Shown here: positions 6,930 through 8,983 of the stretch, one piece after another
How positions within the stretch are numbered: position 1 is the first letter of the stretch
How the letters are laid out: every line of letters starts with the position of its first letter
Assembly (NCBI GenBank): GCA_949746915.1
Contig: CATKEA010000090.1
Span: 1 to 8,983, forward strand
Reading direction: 5' to 3'
DNA length: 8,983 nt
Source of the DNA: an uncultured Bacilli bacterium
GTDB lineage: Bacteria > Bacillota_I > Bacilli_A > RF39 > UBA660
The notes under the pieces: generated by a model
Told to the model about the DNA's origin: nothing
Databases searched by the model: none
Seen by the model: the letters and a program-made list of their open reading frames with translations, nothing else
Program-made: the position numbers and the translations under genes

Positions 6930-7811
6930 ATGGATTTATTAGAGTTGTTAAAAAGCGAGGTTTCTATGCTCAACATCAAAGACAAATTTGCTATAGCCAG
7001 ATACATATATATTAGAACTGGAGAATTATTTGAGTACGATCCATTATATGAAGTTATTGATAGCAATGACAGAGAAACACAATTCGAACTGATAAATAAA
7101 AAAATTGATATTAGAAATGTAACAGATTTTAATGTTATATGTTATTCGTGGTCACACATGTATCACGATTTATTAAAAGAATTTGATATTGATAGTAATA
7201 TCGTTAAAACTTTTTGTCACAATCATGTTATAATAAAAATCGATGAGAAAGAGTATATAGCCGATTTAATGAAAGATTATCAAGATATATTCTTAACTAA
7301 ATTTGGACTTCAAACTAAATATAATCATCAAACATTAACAACTAGAGAAGAACAAAACGAACAACTAAAACAAATTGATGAACAAATTAATTATTATAAA
7401 GGAATTCACACTGAAGAAGTATTAGCACAAGTCAAAATGGAATTACAATCTAAATATAAAGATAGTGATGATTACATGTATAATGCCTTCAAAACCGTAA
7501 CTAATATAATGAATTTTCACAGAACAAATGTTGGGTATATAAGTGGTAGAGTATACATAAGATATTTATTAAGATACTTTTTAGAAGACGATTATAAACC
7601 TTGTAGTGCACGTATTTATAATGCCAATAATGACACCTATATTCAAGCATATTCGGTTGAATCTAAAAATAAACAACATTATTTTATTTATCAAAAAATG
7701 AATAATGGCTATTATGAAATGAATGAGGTAAATAAAAATCTTATTGAATATTTAGTAAAATCAAAAACATATAAATCAACATATTCCAAAAATCTACATT
7801 TAGCAGCATAA
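6930..7811 (+). CDS. Transglutaminase-like (papain-fold) protein of unknown function, 293 aa
   Basis: I do not recognise this as a named gene. There is no signal peptide or membrane helix, so it should be cytoplasmic. Residues 17-38 (IKDKFAIARYIYIRTGELFEYDP after residue 15) resemble the helix and YD motif before transglutaminase-like cores. Then come Cys71 at the start of a helix (VICYSWSHMYHDLLKEF), His97/His99 before a hydrophobic strand (HNHVIIKID), and Asp112 (EYIADLMKD). This order fits the Cys-His-Asp triad of the superfamily, with Cys71, His99 and Asp112 as my assignment. Residues 138-180 are charged and probably helical; about 225-260 look beta-rich. The protein could be a peptidase, an acyltransferase or an inactive binding protein; substrate unknown. 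ATG 6930 is chosen over TTG 6876. It sits 106 bases after ftsW with its own consensus promoter and shares ribosome-binding-site style and probable fold with the next gene. Coding status is firm; the fold is a motif-based inference. Confidence 0.75.
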   Translation: MDLLELLKSEVSMLNIKDKFAIARYIYIRTGELFEYDPLYEVIDSNDRETQFELINKKIDIRNVTDFNVICYSWSHMYHDLLKEFDIDSNIVKTFCHNHVIIKIDEKEYIADLMKDYQDIFLTKFGLQTKYNHQTLTTREEQNEQLKQIDEQINYYKGIHTEEVLAQVKMELQSKYKDSDDYMYNAFKTVTNIMNFHRTNVGYISGRVYIRYLLRYFLEDDYKPCSARIYNANNDTYIQAYSVESKNKQHYFIYQKMNNGYYEMNEVNKNLIEYLVKSKTYKSTYSKNLHLAA

Positions 7812-7885
7812 AAATTAGAATTATGTTAATATAAAAATATAACAAAAAAGTATACAACTAATTTAGATTAAGTTTAAAAATTAAA

Positions 7886-7907
7886 TAGTTTATTGCTAAG
7901 TAAACTA
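7886..7907. repeat. Inverted repeat upstream of the second transglutaminase-like gene
   Basis: TAGTTTA at 7886-7892 is perfectly inverted as TAAACTA at 7901-7907. As RNA the stem could extend to 9 bp (one G-U) around the loop GCTA. No T-run follows (CTCAGAG), so it is not a typical terminator. It lies 43 bases before the ATG at 7950 and could be an operator or leader hairpin. The 138-base gap around it holds no convincing promoter. Confidence 0.4.
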
Positions 7908-7940
7908 CTCAGAGAATACAAAAAAATAAAAACATCTAAT

Positions 7941-7946
7941 GGGGGA
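7941..7946 (+). promoter_or_regulatory. GGGGGA ribosome binding site that fixes the start at 7950
   Basis: GGGGGA lies 3 bases before the ATG at 7950 (5 bases from the last G). It supports this ATG over the in-frame TTG at 7893, which lies inside an inverted repeat and has no binding site. From the G-run to the ATG it differs from the upstream gene's site by one inserted base. Confidence 0.7.
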
Positions 7947-7949
7947 ATT

Positions 7950-8792
7950 ATGAATTTAGCAGAAAGCCAAAAACAAAAAATATATCTAAATAAAATTAAT
8001 GCAATTCAAAATAAAAGATTAATTTATAAAAAAAGCAAATTAAGAAAAACATATATATCAGTAGTAAATAATGAAAAAGAACTAATAGAATATCTAAACC
8101 AACCAAAGCAACAAGAATTATACTTTGGACTTTTTTATCATTTAGTAACTAGTGGTTTTTTATCTGTAAATAACACTTTTCAAAAAAACACCAGCTGTAT
8201 AGAATTAACATTAGAACCAGGAATAAGTATTATAAATGGTTCTGGATGTTGCAGAAATTTAAGTGCCCACTTCAATACAATTATGAACTTAGTAAATCAA
8301 AATCAAAAATTTGTTTTAGCAGGAACAAATTATATAATACAACAAGCTAAATTTAATCATAATTCTTCAACAAAAGAACCAACTGCTAATATCAAAAACC
8401 TATTATTACCAAATCATATGGAATCATTTGACATAAATACTAACACCTTATATGATCCACTAAATTTTCGTATCCAAAGCTTTGACATTAATGATCAAAG
8501 CGAAGAATATTACATTGGATTAATTGATTTAGCTTTCGATACAATGATAAATATGAATATAGAAGAACAACAACATAGTGATATACTTATCAAATTATTA
8601 CAGTATTCAAGAAAACTAACAACATCAAAAAGAACGTTTTACCAAACTAATGAATTACTAAAATTACAAGAACAATGTGCAGATATCTGTAATAAAAATA
8701 TTAATGTTATAAAATTTTTTCAAGACAAAGTAAAACCAAAACAGAAGTACATTATAAATGAAACACTTAGATATCAAAAAAACAATTATTAA
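7950..8792 (+). CDS. Transglutaminase-like (papain-fold) protein of unknown function, 280 aa
   Basis: I do not recognise this as a named gene. No signal peptide or membrane segment is visible. The N-terminal 35 residues are rich in Lys and Arg (NKRLIYKKSKLRK at 21-33). The core has GSGCCRNLSAHFNTIMN at 97-113, a good match to the GxCRN helix start that carries the nucleophile in transglutaminase-like proteins; Cys101 is the expected nucleophile and Cys100 an extra one. His156 (LPNHMESF) and Asp169 (LYDPLNF, the common YDP form) complete a plausible triad. The 13-residue His-to-Asp distance equals that in the preceding protein, though I see little other similarity. The C-terminal 90 residues look helical, with two further cysteines in EQCADICNKN. 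The activity could be peptidase, amidase, acyltransferase or none. ATG 7950 has a GGGGGA site. The gap from the preceding stop is 138 bases with no terminator, so co-transcription is likely, and a terminator follows. Confidence 0.77.
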   Translation: MNLAESQKQKIYLNKINAIQNKRLIYKKSKLRKTYISVVNNEKELIEYLNQPKQQELYFGLFYHLVTSGFLSVNNTFQKNTSCIELTLEPGISIINGSGCCRNLSAHFNTIMNLVNQNQKFVLAGTNYIIQQAKFNHNSSTKEPTANIKNLLLPNHMESFDINTNTLYDPLNFRIQSFDINDQSEEYYIGLIDLAFDTMINMNIEEQQHSDILIKLLQYSRKLTTSKRTFYQTNELLKLQEQCADICNKNINVIKFFQDKVKPKQKYIINETLRYQKNNY

Positions 8793-8815
8793 GATGATTA
8801 AAAGCATCTTTTTTT
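8791..8815 (+). terminator. Intrinsic terminator after the second transglutaminase-like gene
   Basis: AAGATG at 8791-8796 pairs with CATCTT at 8805-8810 around an 8-base loop, and the T-run extends to 8815. The stem is short (6 bp, two G-C pairs) and begins within the TAA stop codon. Placement and T-run make it credible as the end of the two-gene unit. Confidence 0.65.
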
Positions 8816-8831
8816 AATTTAAAATAATTTA

Positions 8832-8840
8832 TGGTATAAT
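8832..8840 (+). promoter_or_regulatory. Extended -10 promoter of the last gene
   Basis: TGGTATAAT at 8832-8840 is a TGn-extended -10 with a perfect TATAAT. The -35 position (TTTTAA, 8812-8817) is poor, which an extended -10 can offset. The start site would be near 8847, giving a leader of about 37 bases before the ATG at 8884. It lies directly after the preceding terminator. Confidence 0.65.
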
Positions 8841-8883
8841 AAAATAAATGAGATTTTAATAATTTAAAATTAGGTGATACACT

Positions 8884-8983
8884 ATGAATGAAATATTAGA
8901 AAAAATAAATGAACTAGAACTAATTATTAACAATAACTACCTTTTTAAAGAATACGAAAAAAAGAAAAAAGCTATTTTAAAAG
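8884..8983 (+). CDS. N-terminal fragment of a possible YlbF/YmcA-family protein
   Basis: Only 33 codons are visible before the window edge. ATG 8884 follows AGGTGAT at 8872-8878. The fragment is a charged amphipathic helix: ILEKINELELIINN, then LFKEYEKKKKAIL. The pattern of a helix with EL..I..N followed by F/Y-K-x-Y and a lysine-rich stretch resembles the start of YlbF/YmcA proteins, small all-helical partners of the Y-complex that modulates RNase Y cleavage in Bacillus. The match covers one helix only, so any coiled-coil protein remains possible. Its own promoter and the terminator before it mark a separate transcription unit. Confidence 0.5.
   Translation, partial: MNEILEKINELELIINNNYLFKEYEKKKKAILK

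Noticed and set aside
7893..7949. N-terminal extension of the second unknown gene from TTG 7893
   Set aside because: No ribosome binding site, it lies in an inverted repeat, and ATG 7950 has a clear GGGGGA site.
1..8792. A modified-peptide (RiPP or lasso-like) cluster built from TldD/TldE and the papain-fold proteins
   Set aside because: Wall-synthesis genes separate them, and I found no small precursor peptide gene, cyclase or transporter in the window.
1..8983. Use of TGA as tryptophan (mycoplasma code)
   Set aside because: The tryptophans I checked are all TGG, reading frames close properly at TAA or TAG, and a walled organism is indicated. Absence of TGA stops among seven is weak evidence in AT-rich DNA.
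1..8983. CRISPR arrays, tRNA or rRNA genes, insertion sequences, riboswitches
   Set aside because: I saw no regularly spaced repeats, conserved RNA gene sequence, transposase or terminal inverted repeats, or long structured leader.

Overview
The window is about 9 kb of very AT-rich DNA (I judge it near 28-30% GC by eye) with every gene on the + strand. The wall-synthesis genes, purine-rich ribosome binding sites, sigma-A-type promoters and a SpoVD/SpoVE-like gene pair point to a walled low-GC Bacillota, probably a deep Bacilli lineage. All tryptophan codons I checked are TGG. The seven visible stops are TAA or TAG, so the standard bacterial code fits and a TGA-Trp mycoplasma does not. The exact lineage is not determinable from this window.

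Region 1 (1-2512): a TldD/TldE protease pair. tldD enters from the left edge without its N-terminus and carries the HExxxH metal site. tldE starts 8 bases before the tldD stop, so the two are translationally coupled, as expected for a heterodimer.

Region 2 (2657-6824): three core septal or sporulation wall genes. They are a class B penicillin-binding protein with one PASTA domain (SpoVD/FtsI type), the lipid I synthase MraY, and a SEDS glycosyltransferase (FtsW/SpoVE type). MraY makes the first membrane-bound wall precursor, the SEDS protein polymerises lipid II, and the penicillin-binding protein crosslinks the strands. This is a stripped-down division and cell-wall (dcw) cluster: murE, murD and murG are absent from their usual places, and a strong terminator separates mraY from ftsW.

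Region 3 (about 6850-8815): the least ordinary part. Two unrecognised cytoplasmic proteins of 293 and 280 residues each show a Cys...His...Asp pattern of the transglutaminase-like (papain-like) fold, with an identical 13-residue His-to-Asp spacing. They share near-identical GGGGGA ribosome binding sites. The first has a perfect-consensus promoter (TTGACA, 17 bp, TATAAT) whose -10 box lies inside a large inverted repeat. As RNA, that repeat would pair over the ribosome binding site only in transcripts reading through from ftsW. A terminator follows the second gene.

Region 4 (8835-8983): an extended -10 promoter and the first 33 codons of a gene resembling the YlbF/YmcA family, cut by the window edge.
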